Notes: a model not told the origin generated them from the sequence alone. A stretch of DNA of 9,546 bases from Gammaproteobacteria bacterium (GCA_030617565.1 JAUWVE010000052.1:1-9546), one strand, 5' to 3'; shown: positions 1 to 6,285, counted from the first letter of the stretch. Numbers and translations: made by a program.

Positions 1-684
1 ATAGCAGTTGTCCTGCCCGCTGTCCAGCATACGGATGCATACAGAACTCTGGCTGCTGATGACCAGCGGCCTGAAACTGAGGGTATGGGGGCAGATAGGT
101 ACCAGTGCAATAGCTTCCAGCTCCGGCGCCAGTATTGGGCCATTGGCTGACAGAGCATAGGCTGTGGAGCCAGTTGGTGTCGCAACAATGATGCCGTCTG
201 CTCGTGCAGTATTGACATGCGTGTCATCGACCAGGGTCTCAAACTCAATTAAACGTGCCAGTTCACCCTTGCTGACCACAACATCATTCAGTGCTTCAGC
301 ACTGTGTATGACTTTTCCGGCACGGGACAGGCTGGCATGCAGAAGAATTCGTTCTTCCTGCTGATAGTTGCCGTTCAGGATTTCCCGCAAAATTTCATCC
401 ATGTCTTCGCGGGGGATATCTACCAGGAAGCCCAGGCGACCAAGATTAATGCCTGCCAGCGGAATATTCTGTGAGGCAATCTCACGTGCGATGTGCAATA
501 AGGTACCGTCACCGCCAACCACAATAGCCAGGTCGGCTACTGTTTTTCCGGCATCTTCATTTTTCTGCCGCTCAACTTCGCAACCCAGTTTGAGCAGATA
601 CTCCTGCAGCTGATCGGCAACCGCCCGTGCGGATGGATCATTATGTCGAGAGAATATTGATACGGTTTTAAAAACTAGTGACAT
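1..684 (-). CDS. nadK: NAD kinase, partial (C-terminus beyond window start)
   Basis: Translating the minus strand from the ATG at 684-682 gives an open frame of 228 codons that runs off the window edge. Family members are about 290 residues, so roughly 60 are missing. NAD kinase phosphorylates NAD to NADP with ATP in the cytoplasm. Diagnostic motifs are visible: GGDGT at residues 57-61 (phosphate binding, catalytic Asp59), NLGRLGFL at 80-87, LNDVV at 132-136, and DGIIVATPTGSTAY at 163-176. An AGGAG ribosome-binding site lies about 11 bases upstream of the ATG (complement of 696-700). The gene is divergent from hrcA, a neighbourhood seen in many gammaproteobacteria. The family call is secure from the motifs; the start is well supported. 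Short plus-strand frames in this stretch are shadows. Confidence 0.96.
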   Translation of the reverse strand, partial: MSLVFKTVSIFSRHNDPSARAVADQLQEYLLKLGCEVERQKNEDAGKTVADLAIVVGGDGTLLHIAREIASQNIPLAGINLGRLGFLVDIPREDMDEILREILNGNYQQEERILLHASLSRAGKVIHSAEALNDVVVSKGELARLIEFETLVDDTHVNTARADGIIVATPTGSTAYALSANGPILAPELEAIALVPICPHTLSFRPLVISSQSSVCIRMLDSGQDNCY

Positions 685-746
685 TTAATGCCAGGCTCCT
701 GTTTATCCGGTAATAGGAGAGTAATCGACTTGCCGGTAGAACGGAA

Positions 747-764
747 GAGTTTACTAACTAACTC
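747..764. repeat. Short inverted repeat in the nadK-hrcA spacer
   Basis: GAGTT at 747-751 and AACTC at 760-764 are separated by 8 bases, and a second palindrome, ACTCGAGT, overlaps at 761-768. The site lies about 105-120 bp upstream of hrcA and could be an operator for one of the divergent genes. It does not match the CIRCE element (TTAGCACTC, 9 bases, GAGTGCTAA). Arms this short can occur by chance. Confidence 0.25.
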
Positions 765-806
765 GAGTCCTGAATAGCCGTCACTCTTTATTGTCACCAG
801 CCGATG

Positions 807-814
807 AGTATAAT
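807..814. promoter_or_regulatory. Candidate overlapping -10 elements for hrcA (+) and nadK (-)
   Basis: The 183-bp spacer between the divergent nadK and hrcA must hold both promoters. A perfect TATAAT lies at 809-814 reading toward hrcA, and TATACT lies at 812-807 reading toward nadK, so the two -10 hexamers overlap on opposite strands. Neither has a good -35 box at 16-18 bases (the plus strand offers TTTATT at 787-792). TTGTCA at 791-796 is too close, with a spacer of 12. The hrcA leader would be about 47 nt and the nadK leader about 115 nt. The hexamers are seen directly; their function as promoters is inferred. Confidence 0.4.
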
Positions 815-867
815 GTCTATTGTTCTGGAAACTACCCAACAAAACCGTTCGAAAATAATTTCACTAG

Positions 868-1905
868 ATGACCGAGTCACTAAATACACGTGCTGAAATT
901 CTGCTAAAAACCCTCATCGAGCAATATATTGAGGGTGGGCAGCCTGTCGGATCAAAACAGCTGCTGAAAAGTTCCGGCTTGAGTGTGAGTTCTGCAACGA
1001 TCAGAAACGTGATGGCGGATCTGGAACAAATGGGGCTGGTACATGCTCCCCATACCTCGGCCGGGCGGGTACCTACCCAAAGCGGTTACCGGTTGTTTGT
1101 TGATTCGCTGATTCAGGTTAAGCCAGTGACTCCCATTGTGAGCCAGGAGTTTGCTGCCAATTTTTCCGGCGAGGTCGATGTCGATACACTGGTACATTCT
1201 GCTTCTAGCCTGCTGTCGGATGTTACCCGCTTTGCCGGTGTTGTTATGGTGTCCAATACAGAGCAGGAAATATTCAAACAGATTGAATTTCTGAACCTGG
1301 GACATAGTCGTTTGCTGGTTATTCTGGTCAGTGAAGACGGGCGTGTGCAAAACAGAGTAATTACTACCGATAAGGAATTTTCTCCATCGGAACTGGTAGA
1401 GGTGGCCAACTTTTTTAATGAGACCTTTAGCGGCCAGGCGCTGGATAGCGTCAAATTGATGCTGCTGCAGGGCATGGAAAAGGACACGGCAGGTATGAAC
1501 CGGGTTATCCAGGAAGCGATTTCTCTGGCAAGACAGGCCTTTGATGACGGGGCTGCGGCAGAAAATAATCTGATGGTGAGCGGCGAAGAACAACTCATTG
1601 ATATTCCGGATCTGAGTAATAATAAGACCCTGAGACGATTATTTGGCTCCTTCAAGACCAAGCAGGACTTGCTGGATTTGCTGGAGCGTAGTCTGGGTGT
1701 TGAGGGCATCAAGATATTTATCGGCGAAGAGTCCGGCTACAAGGCCTTTGCCGATTGTTCAGTCGTAACAGCGTCTTTTTGCCGGGAAGGTGAGCGGGTC
1801 GGCACCCTGGGTGTCGTCGGGCCTACACGCATGGATTATGAAGGCATCATTCCAATCGTCGATATTACGGCACGTTTATTGTCAAATGCACTTAGTAGTG
1901 GCTAA
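868..1905 (+). CDS. hrcA: Heat-inducible transcription repressor HrcA
   Basis: The product has 345 residues, normal for HrcA. HrcA is a dimeric DNA-binding repressor that, in other bacteria, binds CIRCE operators and depends on GroE for activity. The N-terminal winged helix is clear: PVGSK at 26-30, SATIRNVMADLE at 42-53, and the wing HTSAGRVPT..GYR at 62-75. The remainder matches the GAF-like and dimerisation region. The start is constrained by an in-frame TAG at 865-867 directly before the ATG. No convincing Shine-Dalgarno sequence precedes it, which suggests low translation, as suits a repressor. It leads the heat-shock cluster, 95 bp before grpE. No CIRCE copy was found near any gene here, so its target (in some relatives groESL) is probably elsewhere. 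Two long minus-strand frames inside it are shadows. Confidence 0.95.
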   Translation: MTESLNTRAEILLKTLIEQYIEGGQPVGSKQLLKSSGLSVSSATIRNVMADLEQMGLVHAPHTSAGRVPTQSGYRLFVDSLIQVKPVTPIVSQEFAANFSGEVDVDTLVHSASSLLSDVTRFAGVVMVSNTEQEIFKQIEFLNLGHSRLLVILVSEDGRVQNRVITTDKEFSPSELVEVANFFNETFSGQALDSVKLMLLQGMEKDTAGMNRVIQEAISLARQAFDDGAAAENNLMVSGEEQLIDIPDLSNNKTLRRLFGSFKTKQDLLDLLERSLGVEGIKIFIGEESGYKAFADCSVVTASFCREGERVGTLGVVGPTRMDYEGIIPIVDITARLLSNALSSG

Positions 1906-1932
1906 GCAGCCCCAAAATCCTGTTTCAGGGGA

Positions 1933-1960
1933 CTTGAATCCTTAAGCAAAATCCCCACCT
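1933..1960 (+). promoter_or_regulatory. Sigma-32 heat-shock promoter for grpE
   Basis: CTTGAA at 1933-1938, a 14-base spacer, and CCCCACCT at 1953-1960 match the E. coli sigma-32 consensus (CTTGAA, about 13-15 bases, CCCCATNT) at nearly every position. Transcription would start near 1967, giving a leader of about 34 nt before grpE. It lies wholly in the hrcA-grpE spacer, so grpE, and possibly dnaK-dnaJ, can be induced independently of hrcA. GGGGA at 1928-1932 and TCCCC at 1952-1956 form an inverted repeat across it. Confidence 0.85.
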
Positions 1961-2000
1961 GAAGGCGATGTAGTAATTTCTTTTACCCAGAGAGAACCCT

Positions 2001-2573
2001 ATGACCAGCAAAGAAAAGGAAGAAATGAGAGAAAAAGACGAGCTAGACCTTGAAGATGTTGAGGTAGGAGAAGTCCTGGAAGAGTTCGACGAACATAATC
2101 GGGAAGTTTCTCATCAACAGTATGAGCAAATGCGCGAGGCACTGGCAAAAGCGGAAGAGGCCGCGTTGCGCAGTCGAGCCGAAATGGAAAATATTCGCCG
2201 TCGAGCAGAGAATGATATTGCCAATGCACGTAAGTTTGCAGTAGAGAAATTTGCTGCAGAAGTATTATTGGTCAGGGACAGCCTCGATCAGGCTAAAAAA
2301 ATTGATCTGGACCAGGAAAATCGTGAAATTCTGGCAAAAATGAAAGAAGGTCTGGATCTGACCATGAAGCAGCTCGAAACAGCGATGGAAAAATTCAATA
2401 TCAAAGAAATCGCACCACAGCTGGGCGAACGTCTGGATCCGGAAAAACATCAGGCAATGGGGCTCATGGATGCCGAGGGCATTGATGGCAACTGTATAGC
2501 CCAGGTGATTCAGAAAGGTTTTACCATCAATGACCGCCTGTTGCGCCCGGCGATGGTGATGGTGGCGAAGTAA
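2001..2573 (+). CDS. grpE: Nucleotide exchange factor GrpE
   Basis: The product has 190 residues, close to the usual 190-200. GrpE is a cytoplasmic homodimer that releases ADP from DnaK and so resets the chaperone cycle. The N-terminus (about 1-35) is acidic and low-complexity. Residues about 38-110 are charged heptad-rich helix (the long coiled coil, including the segment MENIRRRAENDI). The C-terminal beta domain carries the family signature: HQAMGL followed by IAQVIQKGFTINDRLLRPAMVMV, near residues 150-188. A modest purine-rich ribosome-binding site (AGAGAGAA, about 1990-1997) precedes the ATG. It follows a strong sigma-32 promoter and is separated from dnaK by 150 bp holding a large inverted repeat, so dnaK may be partly uncoupled from it. 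Confidence 0.96.
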   Translation: MTSKEKEEMREKDELDLEDVEVGEVLEEFDEHNREVSHQQYEQMREALAKAEEAALRSRAEMENIRRRAENDIANARKFAVEKFAAEVLLVRDSLDQAKKIDLDQENREILAKMKEGLDLTMKQLETAMEKFNIKEIAPQLGERLDPEKHQAMGLMDAEGIDGNCIAQVIQKGFTINDRLLRPAMVMVAK

Positions 2574-2579
2574 AACATT

Positions 2580-2646
2580 GTTTTACGTGTTACGTGTTAG
2601 GTATTACGGATTTAAACCGTAAATCGTAAATCGTAACCCGTAAAAC
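2580..2646. repeat. 30-bp-arm inverted repeat made of 7-bp units, between grpE and dnaK
   Basis: The left arm (2580-2609) and right arm (2617-2646) are inverted copies matching at 24 of 30 positions, around a 7-base loop (ATTTAAA). Each arm is four tandem heptamers. The right arm reads CGTAAAT, CGTAAAT, CGTAACC, CGTAAAA from 2618 to 2645. The left arm reads TTTTACG, TGTTACG, TGTTAGG, TATTACG from 2581 to 2608. The right arm is followed by TTGTTTTTC, so as RNA it would be a long hairpin followed by a U-rich stretch. It could be a small dispersed element, a transcription attenuator, or both. The repeat itself is read directly; any function is inferred. Confidence 0.85.
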
Positions 2647-2673
2647 TTGTTTTTCAGTTACTAGCCCCTATCT
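2646..2673 (+). promoter_or_regulatory. Candidate second sigma-32 promoter for dnaK
   Basis: CTTGTT at 2646-2651 (four of six to CTTGAA), a 14-base spacer, and CCCTATCT at 2666-2673 (one mismatch to CCCCATNT) have the same geometry as the grpE promoter. The -35 box begins on the last base of the upstream inverted repeat. Transcription would start near 2680, leaving a leader of about 44 nt. It would let dnaK-dnaJ be made in excess of grpE. The weak -35 match keeps this tentative. Confidence 0.5.
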
Positions 2674-2723
2674 ATTAAGCAGTAAAAATAAGTAGTTAAA
2701 GAACTGACAACGAGGACGAAAAA

Positions 2724-4646
2724 ATGGGAAAAATTATTGGTATTGATCTGGGTACCACCAACTCATGTGTGGCGGTAATGGAAGGCGGCAAGCCCCGTGT
2801 GCTGGAAAATAGTGAAGGCGATCGCACGACCCCTTCTATCGTTGCTTATATGGATGATGAAGTCGTCGTTGGTGCACCGGCCAAACGTCAGGCTGTCACC
2901 AATCCTGCCAATACTTTGTATGCCATCAAACGACTGATCGGTCGCAAGTTTGATGAAGATGTCGTGCAGCGTGATATCGAACTGATGCCTTATAAGATTC
3001 TGAAGGCAAAGAACGGCGATGCCTGGGTTGAAGTCAACGGCAAGCAGATGGCACCGCCGGAAGTCTCAGCGCGTGTACTGATGAAACTGAAAGCGGATGC
3101 AGAAGCTTTTCTGGGTGAAGAAGTAACAGAAGCGGTGGTTACCGTGCCGGCCTACTTCAATGATTCACAGCGTCAGGCAACCAAGGATGCCGGCAAGATT
3201 GCCGGTCTGGATGTTAAGCGCATCATCAACGAGCCGACAGCAGCAGCACTCGCCTTTGGCATGGATAATAAGGAAGGCGACCGTACCGTGGCGATTTATG
3301 ACCTTGGTGGCGGCACCTTTGACATTTCCATAATTGAAATAGCGGATGTTGATGGTGAGCACCAGTTTGAAGTCCTGTCTACCAATGGCGATACATTCCT
3401 TGGCGGCGAAGATTTTGATCATCGCATCATTGATTTTCTGGCAGACGAGTTTAATAAGGAACAGGGTGTAGATATTCGCAATGATCCAATTGCACTACAG
3501 CGTTTGAAAGAAGCCGCTGAAAAAGCAAAAATTGAACTGTCTTCAACCACGCAGACTGAAATAAATCTGCCTTATATTACGGCTGATGCCAGTGGGCCGA
3601 AGCATCTTAATGTCAAGTTGACCCGTGCCAAGCTGGAATCCCTGGTTGAAGATCTGGTTAAACGCACCATTGACCCATGCAAGATTGCAATGAAAGATGC
3701 CGATCTTAGTGTCTCTGACATCTCCGATGTCATTCTTGTCGGTGGCCAGACGCGTATGCCGATGGTGCAGGAAGCTGTTAAAGGTTTCTTTGGCAAAGAT
3801 CCACGCAAGGACGTTAACCCTGATGAAGCAGTTGCCCTTGGCGCAGCTATACAGGGCGGTGTACTCGGCGGTGATGTCAAAGATGTCTTGCTGCTGGATG
3901 TCACACCCCTGTCTCTTGGTATTGAGACCATGGGTGGCGTGATGACCAAACTGATCGAAAAGAATACAACGATTCCTACCAAGGCATCTCAGGTCTTCTC
4001 TACTGCAGAAGACAACCAGAATGCTGTGACTGTACATGTGCTGCAGGGTGAACGTGAAATTGCTTCCGGCAATAAATCGCTGGGTCGTTTTGATCTGACC
4101 GATATTCCACCTGCTCCACGTGGTATGCCGCAGATCGAGGTGATTTTCGATATTGATGCCAACGGCATCATGCATGTCACCGCGAAGGACAAGGCCACAG
4201 GTAGAGAAAACAAGATTGTTATCAAGTCCAGTTCCGGTCTCAGTGAAAGTGAAATCGAGAAAATGGTTCGTGATGCCGAAGAGCATGCCGATGAAGATCG
4301 TTTGGCCAAAGAGCTGGTTGATGCACGTAACCAGGGTGATGCCATGTTGCATTCGGTACGTAAATCACTGACTGATCTGGGTGATAAGGTCGATGCTTCT
4401 GATAAGGAAAACATCGAGAAGGCGGCCACTGAGCTTGAAGAAGCCCTGAAAGGTGATGACAAGGCCGATATTGAGGCAAAAACTGAAGCCCTTACGACGG
4501 CGAGTCACAAGCTTGCAGAACAGGCTTATGCCGATGCCGGTGATGCGAGTGCAGAAGCAGCCGGCAGCGATCAGCCTGAAGCAACGGCCGGTGACGATGT
4601 TGTCGATGCCGAGTTTGAAGAAGTAAAGGATGACGACAAAAAGTAA
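2724..4646 (+). CDS. dnaK: Chaperone protein DnaK (Hsp70)
   Basis: The product has 640 residues, full length (E. coli 638). DnaK is the cytoplasmic ATP-dependent chaperone that binds exposed hydrophobic peptide segments, working with DnaJ and GrpE. The nucleotide-binding domain opens with GIDLGTTNSCVAV (from residue 6), then has the phosphate-2 motif DLGGGTFD at 193-200 and the VILVGGQTRMP segment. The interdomain linker VLLLD lies at about 388-392, followed by the substrate-binding domain (DVTPLSLGIET) and a helical lid. The conserved acidic tail EFEEVKD is present near the C-terminus. GAGG at 2712-2715 is a well-placed ribosome-binding site 8 bases before the ATG. No abnormality was seen. 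Several long frames inside it on either strand are shadows. Confidence 0.99.
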   Translation: MGKIIGIDLGTTNSCVAVMEGGKPRVLENSEGDRTTPSIVAYMDDEVVVGAPAKRQAVTNPANTLYAIKRLIGRKFDEDVVQRDIELMPYKILKAKNGDAWVEVNGKQMAPPEVSARVLMKLKADAEAFLGEEVTEAVVTVPAYFNDSQRQATKDAGKIAGLDVKRIINEPTAAALAFGMDNKEGDRTVAIYDLGGGTFDISIIEIADVDGEHQFEVLSTNGDTFLGGEDFDHRIIDFLADEFNKEQGVDIRNDPIALQRLKEAAEKAKIELSSTTQTEINLPYITADASGPKHLNVKLTRAKLESLVEDLVKRTIDPCKIAMKDADLSVSDISDVILVGGQTRMPMVQEAVKGFFGKDPRKDVNPDEAVALGAAIQGGVLGGDVKDVLLLDVTPLSLGIETMGGVMTKLIEKNTTIPTKASQVFSTAEDNQNAVTVHVLQGEREIASGNKSLGRFDLTDIPPAPRGMPQIEVIFDIDANGIMHVTAKDKATGRENKIVIKSSSGLSESEIEKMVRDAEEHADEDRLAKELVDARNQGDAMLHSVRKSLTDLGDKVDASDKENIEKAATELEEALKGDDKADIEAKTEALTTASHKLAEQAYADAGDASAEAAGSDQPEATAGDDVVDAEFEEVKDDDKK

Positions 4647-4660
4647 GTCTATTCGTAGAC
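4647..4660 (+). repeat. Small hairpin with TTCG loop directly after the dnaK stop
   Basis: GTCTA (4647-4651), TTCG (4652-4655) and TAGAC (4656-4660) form a perfect 5-bp stem with a UUCG loop starting at the base after the stop codon. The closing pair is A-U rather than the especially stable C-G. It could protect the 3' end of a dnaK transcript or help termination at the next hairpin. Confidence 0.5.
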
Positions 4661-4667
4661 AGTAAAT

Positions 4668-4703
4668 AAAAAAGGCATGGCCGGCAACGGTTATGCCTTT
4701 TCC
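4668..4703 (+). terminator. Intrinsic (probably partial) terminator between dnaK and dnaJ
   Basis: AAAAGGCAT at 4670-4678 pairs with ATGCCTTTT at 4693-4701. Inside it, CCG (4681-4683) and CGG (4688-4690) close a GCAA loop, a GNRA-type tetraloop. The T-run is only four bases, so termination is likely incomplete, reducing dnaJ relative to dnaK. The A-rich left side would allow weak function on the opposite strand too, but no minus-strand gene is nearby. Confidence 0.7.
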
Positions 4704-4729
4704 TTATTCAGGATAGGTAGAAAAGAAAG

Positions 4730-5854
4730 ATGTCCAAGCGTGATTATTATGAGGTTCTCGGGGTACAGAAAAATGCCTCCGAGGCTGAAATCAAAAAGGC
4801 ATATCGCCGCCTTGCCATGAAGCATCATCCGGATCGTAATCCGGATGATGAAGCTGCTGAAGCCAACTTCAAGGAAGCCAAGGAAGCCTATGAAGTGCTG
4901 GCAGATGCACAGAAGCGCTCAGCTTATGATCAGTTTGGTCATGCCGGTGTCGACCCGTCTATGGGAGGGGGTCCGGGGGCAGCTGGTGCAGGCTTTGGTG
5001 ATGCTTTTGGTGATATCTTTGGTGATATCTTTGGCGGTGGGCGTCGCTCTCAGAGACAGAGCCGTGGCAGTGACCTAAGATATAACATGGAGCTGAGTCT
5101 TGAAGATGCCGTAAACGGTACCGAGGTACAGATACGCGTGCCAGTGATGTCGACCTGTGAAACCTGTAATGGTAGCGGGGCCCGTAAGGGCAGCACACCT
5201 AAGACATGCACGACCTGTGGTGGTCATGGTGAAGTACGCATGCAGCAGGGTTTTTTCTCAGTACAGCAGACCTGCCCGCAGTGTCGTGGCAAGGGAAAGA
5301 TCATTACCGATCCCTGTCCTGACTGCCATGGACAGGGCAGAGTCAACAAACACAAAAAACTATCAGTTAAGATCCCCGCCGGCGTCGATGAGGGCGATCA
5401 GGTCAGGCTTGCCGGTGAAGGTGAAGCAGCACCCAATGGCGGTGCGGCAGGTGATCTCTATGTTGCCGTACATCTGAAAAAACACCCTATTTTCCAGCGT
5501 GAAGATACCCACCTCTATTGTGAAACACCCGTAAGTTTCACCCTGTTGTCGTTGGGTGGCAGTCTGGAAATACCCACTCTTGATGGTCGTGCAAACTTGA
5601 AAATCCCTGCCGGTACGCAGACAGATAAAGTGTTTCGACTTCAGGGTAAAGGCGTACGAAATGTCAGGAGTAATCATCCTGGTGATCTGTACTGCAAGGT
5701 GATCGTTGAAACACCGGTGAACCTGAGTAAGGAGCAGAAAGAATTGCTGGAGCAGCTTGATAACAGTATGCGTGAGGGCGGCAAGCGACACAGTCCTAAA
5801 GAAAGTTCATGGACAGACAAGATCAAGTCATTTCTGGATGATATTGTGTCTTAA
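4730..5854 (+). CDS. dnaJ: Chaperone protein DnaJ (Hsp40, type I)
   Basis: The product has 374 residues, the usual length. DnaJ delivers unfolded substrates to DnaK and stimulates its ATPase. The J domain occupies residues 1-70 with the catalytic HPD at 33-35. A Gly/Phe-rich linker follows (about 73-104), containing the DIFGDIF repeat. The zinc-binding region has all four CxxCxGxG modules: Cys143/146, 160/163, 182/185 and 196/199. The C-terminal substrate-binding domains follow, including GDLYV and a late LQGKGVR..GDLYCKV segment. The DIF repeat is encoded by two exact 12-bp copies (5009-5020 and 5021-5032). The ribosome-binding site is weak (AAAGAAAG next to the start; AGGATAGG at 4710-4717 is 12 bases away). 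Nothing follows in the operon: a gene-free repeat region comes next. Confidence 0.98.
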   Translation: MSKRDYYEVLGVQKNASEAEIKKAYRRLAMKHHPDRNPDDEAAEANFKEAKEAYEVLADAQKRSAYDQFGHAGVDPSMGGGPGAAGAGFGDAFGDIFGDIFGGGRRSQRQSRGSDLRYNMELSLEDAVNGTEVQIRVPVMSTCETCNGSGARKGSTPKTCTTCGGHGEVRMQQGFFSVQQTCPQCRGKGKIITDPCPDCHGQGRVNKHKKLSVKIPAGVDEGDQVRLAGEGEAAPNGGAAGDLYVAVHLKKHPIFQREDTHLYCETPVSFTLLSLGGSLEIPTLDGRANLKIPAGTQTDKVFRLQGKGVRNVRSNHPGDLYCKVIVETPVNLSKEQKELLEQLDNSMREGGKRHSPKESSWTDKIKSFLDDIVS

Positions 5855-5890
5855 GCCATTATGTAACTGATCAGAAAAGATTTATTTTTA

Positions 5891-5921
5891 ACCGCAGAGG
5901 GCGCAAAGGTACGCTGAGAAA
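5891..5921 (+). repeat. Degenerate short-period repeat, CGCAGAGGG-like
   Basis: Three successive units of 9-10 bp are visible: CGCAGAGGG (5893-5901), CGCAAAGGTA (5902-5911) and CGCTGAGAAA (5912-5921). Sequences of this type (ACCGCAGAGG followed by more CGCAGAG units) occur as dispersed intergenic repeats in many proteobacterial genomes, as far as I recall. This looks like a decayed copy. No function is evident. Confidence 0.45.
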
Positions 5922-6020
5922 AGAATATTTTTCACTAAGGCAAACTGTTGTTGCCCATGCTATATCTGCCAATTTCAATCACTGAGTCAGATCCTTTCTA
6001 ACTCCAGTTCCTGTACTTCT

Positions 6021-6048
6021 ATCGCCGCCAGGCCGCGCCTGCCTCAAC
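6021..6048 (-). repeat. REP-like palindromic element, copy 1 (minus orientation)
   Basis: Read on the minus strand, this 28-bp unit matches copy 2 at 22 of 28 positions. A 5-bp stem CAGGC / GCCTG closes a GCG loop, and the unit ends in GCGGCGA. With copy 2 (6078-6105) it forms a head-to-head pair spaced 29 bp, as in bacterial interspersed mosaic elements. Its head reads GTTGAGG rather than the GTGGGAGG of copy 2, so it is the more diverged at that end. Confidence 0.75.
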
Positions 6049-6077
6049 TAAAACCATGCATTCACTACTTACCGACT

Positions 6078-6105
6078 TTTGTGGGAGGCGCGCCCTCGCG
6101 GCGAA
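6078..6105 (+). repeat. REP-like palindromic element, copy 2 (plus orientation)
   Basis: The unit starts TTTGTGGGAGG and ends GCGGCGA. The GTGG head followed by a GC-rich palindrome is typical of REP elements mobilised by REP-associated tyrosine transposases (RAYT) in gammaproteobacteria. The stem GAGG / CCTC (6085-6088 and 6094-6097) corresponds to the copy 1 stem with its outer pair swapped from C-G to G-C. The innermost pair is lost here (C opposite C). No transposase gene lies in the window, so this would be a non-autonomous copy. Confidence 0.75.
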
Positions 6106-6225
6106 GTATTTAGGATGCGTAAAATTTATACAATAAAATTAACATCAGATCCCATAAACTGTTTGTGAAACATCAGTGAATCAACACCTAATAACAGAAA
6201 CCTCTTAAACTTTCAGGCTTTAAAC

Positions 6226-6257
6226 GGTAGTATCTACGGGTGCCCATAGATACTACC
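6226..6257. repeat. Perfect 11-bp inverted repeat upstream of the DsrE-like gene
   Basis: GGTAGTATCTA (6226-6236) and TAGATACTACC (6247-6257) are exact inverted copies around a 10-base centre that itself contains GGG and CCC. The structure ends 16 bases before the ribosome-binding site of the next gene. It is not followed by a T-run, so it is unlikely to be an intrinsic terminator. It could be a dimeric operator or a 5' untranslated hairpin that affects translation or stability of the downstream mRNA. Confidence 0.8.
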
Positions 6258-6285
6258 TATATTGAAAGTCCATGAGGATTCGAAA

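Larger units (their letters stand above)
5855..6285. other. Gene-free region with repeats after dnaJ
   Basis: This 431-bp stretch has no plausible coding frame. It holds a degenerate short-period repeat (5891-5921), a small hairpin GGCAA / TTGCC (5939-5943 and 5951-5955), a pair of REP-like palindromes (6021-6105), an A/T-rich segment (about 6120-6145), and a perfect inverted repeat (6226-6257). I saw no convincing intrinsic terminator for dnaJ. I also saw no convincing sigma-70 promoter for the next gene; TTGTGA at 6163-6168 has no -10 partner at good spacing. Confidence 0.8.

Noticed and set aside
782..809. CACTC and GAGT around the hrcA promoter as a CIRCE element
   Set aside because: The half-sites are about 19 bases apart instead of 9, and the outer TTAG / CTAA bases are missing.
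952..1712. Long minus-strand frames inside hrcA
   Set aside because: They lack family motifs and oppose a gene with full HrcA motifs.
3543..4352. 269-codon minus-strand frame inside dnaK
   Set aside because: The plus strand encodes unmistakable DnaK. Long antisense frames are common opposite dnaK because of its codon usage.
6226..6257. The perfect inverted repeat as an intrinsic terminator
   Set aside because: No T-run follows on either strand and the stem is not GC-rich at its base.
6262..6285. TTG start 8 codons upstream for the DsrE-like gene
   Set aside because: The GAGG ribosome-binding site at 6274-6277 is correctly spaced for the ATG at 6286, which also gives a normal signal peptide. 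No Shine-Dalgarno sequence precedes the TTG, which abuts the inverted repeat.
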